Source of the DNA: Diadema setosum | Taxonomy: Eukaryota; Echinodermata; Echinoidea; Diadematoida; Diadematidae | Direction of reading: 5' to 3' | Assembly: GCF_964275005.1 (NCBI RefSeq) | Contig: NC_092686.1 | Coordinates: forward strand, 46,560,333-46,624,332 | DNA: 64,000 bases | Part shown: positions 62,802-64,000 of the stretch, piece after piece | How positions within the stretch are numbered: the first letter of the stretch is position 1 | How the letters are laid out: each line of letters opens with the position of its first letter | The notes under the pieces: generated by a model | Told to the model about the DNA's origin: nothing | What the model saw: only the letters and a program-made list of their open reading frames with translations | Database searches by the model: none | Translations under genes and position numbers: made by a program

Positions 62802-63850
62802 AAGATTCATCACTCAGTCATGATTTGTAACTCTCAGGTACAAGATACCTCATTCAAAATTATTAAAATGGCAAGAATTTATGAGAGAATAATGAGGATA
62901 AGACTTTACAGTACTAGAATTGGAATCTCATCTTCATTTTAGACTCAAACTTTTGCCAGTGTGTTGTTAAAGGCAAGCAGTGGTTAATAATTAGTTGTAT
63001 TTGAAAGTCAAGATTATTTCTCCATTATAATTACTACAATGCACTTTATTGAATATCTTATCTGGTCCTATAGTATGCTTGCTTCTGACTCATCACCTCA
63101 CAATATGCCATTGATCATGTACAAAAACTGAAGAAAATTCAATTACATGTACATGTATTTTGCCACAAGCGTGTAAAACATGTTATGCTTAGCTAGCAGT
63201 CGGATATACTGTATTCAGATTTGAGACCGGGACTTAATTGTGTTTGAACAAACAAAAAAAGAAGAAGAGGAAAATACAAGAATTTGTATACAAAATCTAT
63301 GGCAAGTTGTGAGGTGGTAACATTAACTTATTTGCATATTTATTTGTACTGTTTATGAAACAATTTGTTAAAATTAGCAAAACTTCACACAATTTATAAC
63401 TTACATAATTTTTATCCGAGTTCGATCAGATTTTCACTGGTGTGCTTGTAAAATTTTACTCTTCTTTTCAGGCTAAATTTAGACTGGTCTAGAATTTCTC
63501 TAGAATACTCAAACATGAGCAGCAAGTTGTAATGTCTGGCTTTTTGAAGCCCGCACCAGCATTTGGTGCCATCCAGTCAATCTTTCTGTCCTGCTTATAT
63601 TTTCTTCACATTTGTTTTTGAGCCCACCACAAACCTCAAATTTCTCTGTTTTCCACCACTTTCATTGATAACATGTCTTTAATTCATATCAAGCAAATGA
63701 GTTCCAGGCAGATCGTTGTTTCTGTGAAAAATGTTTGTTCTTCCAATGACCAAAAGAAGAAAAAAGTTGTGAATCGTCGTAAGGTGTTCTCCTTTGATGT
63801 TTATGGGAACAAAAACTGCTAATAAAGTGGATTGAAAATATGATATGGTG
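62802..63850 (+). other. Probable ABHD14 3' UTR
   Basis: AT-rich sequence after the TAA stop, without coding signs on either strand. The first good AATAAA in a plausible setting is at 63821-63826, which would give a 3' UTR of about 1 kb. An earlier cleavage site with a variant signal cannot be excluded. Confidence 0.4.
63821..63826 (+). terminator. Candidate polyadenylation signal of ABHD14
   Basis: Canonical AATAAA followed within 40 bases by GT/T-rich sequence (TGGTGTAACTTGTT), the arrangement expected at a cleavage site. Confidence 0.4.
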
Positions 63851-64000
63851 TAACTTGTTATAGATTATGAAGCCCTGTGCTTGGCAAAAATTACAAATAC
63901 GGGAACTGTGGATGCAGTCAATCATCTTTTCAAGTTTGTAACATGTCTGTGTTTGCAAATACATTGTAGATTGTGCCATGGAGGCACAGTTTATAATCAC
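63851..64000. other. No gene seen
   Basis: AT-rich flank after the probable ABHD14 cleavage site; the minus-strand frame here lacks any recognisable motif. Confidence 0.35.

Overview
This window is animal nuclear DNA. Genes are split by GT-AG introns and separated by AT-rich DNA full of microsatellites, non-LTR retrotransposon ends and short inverted-repeat transposons. The gene content and repeat style suggest an invertebrate deuterostome, most likely an echinoderm; this is inference and the species cannot be named from the sequence alone.

Three genes can be read exon by exon. (1) A stabilin-like scavenger receptor fills 47149 down to 8849 on the minus strand. I could place 49 coding exons whose phases all join, giving 7068 nt or 2356 residues: signal peptide, EGF-like clusters, seven fasciclin (FAS1) domains and one transmembrane segment. 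The last exon(s), encoding the end of the cytoplasmic tail, were not found. (2) LAMTOR5, a Ragulator subunit, lies at 60587-57384 on the minus strand (4 exons, 92 residues, complete). (3) An ABHD14-type alpha/beta hydrolase lies at 60899-62801 on the plus strand (3 exons, 229 residues, complete catalytic triad). Genes 2 and 3 are head to head, with 311 bp between their start codons.

Layout. 1-8848 lies downstream of the last stabilin exon found. It holds a 1.65-kb repeat in two copies around a 2.4-kb inverted-repeat element, and a GC-rich CGCACG minisatellite. 8849-47149 is the stabilin gene; its introns carry retrotransposon 3' ends, several small inverted-repeat elements, a 57-bp tandem repeat that triplicates a splice donor, and long (TAA)n and (CAT)n tracts. 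47150-57383 is intergenic: small transposons, a nested transposon pair, a retrotransposon fragment, a repeat dense in TGACCTTTGACC motifs, and three phase-compatible candidate exons of an unrecognised gene. 57384-62801 holds LAMTOR5 and ABHD14. 62802-64000 is the ABHD14 3' UTR and flank.

The genes do not form one pathway. Stabilins act at the cell surface and in endosomes, LAMTOR5 on the lysosome in mTORC1 signalling, and ABHD14 is a soluble hydrolase. The most notable points are a disordered, furin-site-bearing insertion inside FAS1 domain 6, the lack of the hyaluronan-binding Link domain, stabilin-ABHD14 linkage resembling human 3p21, and MITF/TFE-type motifs in the LAMTOR5/ABHD14 promoter.
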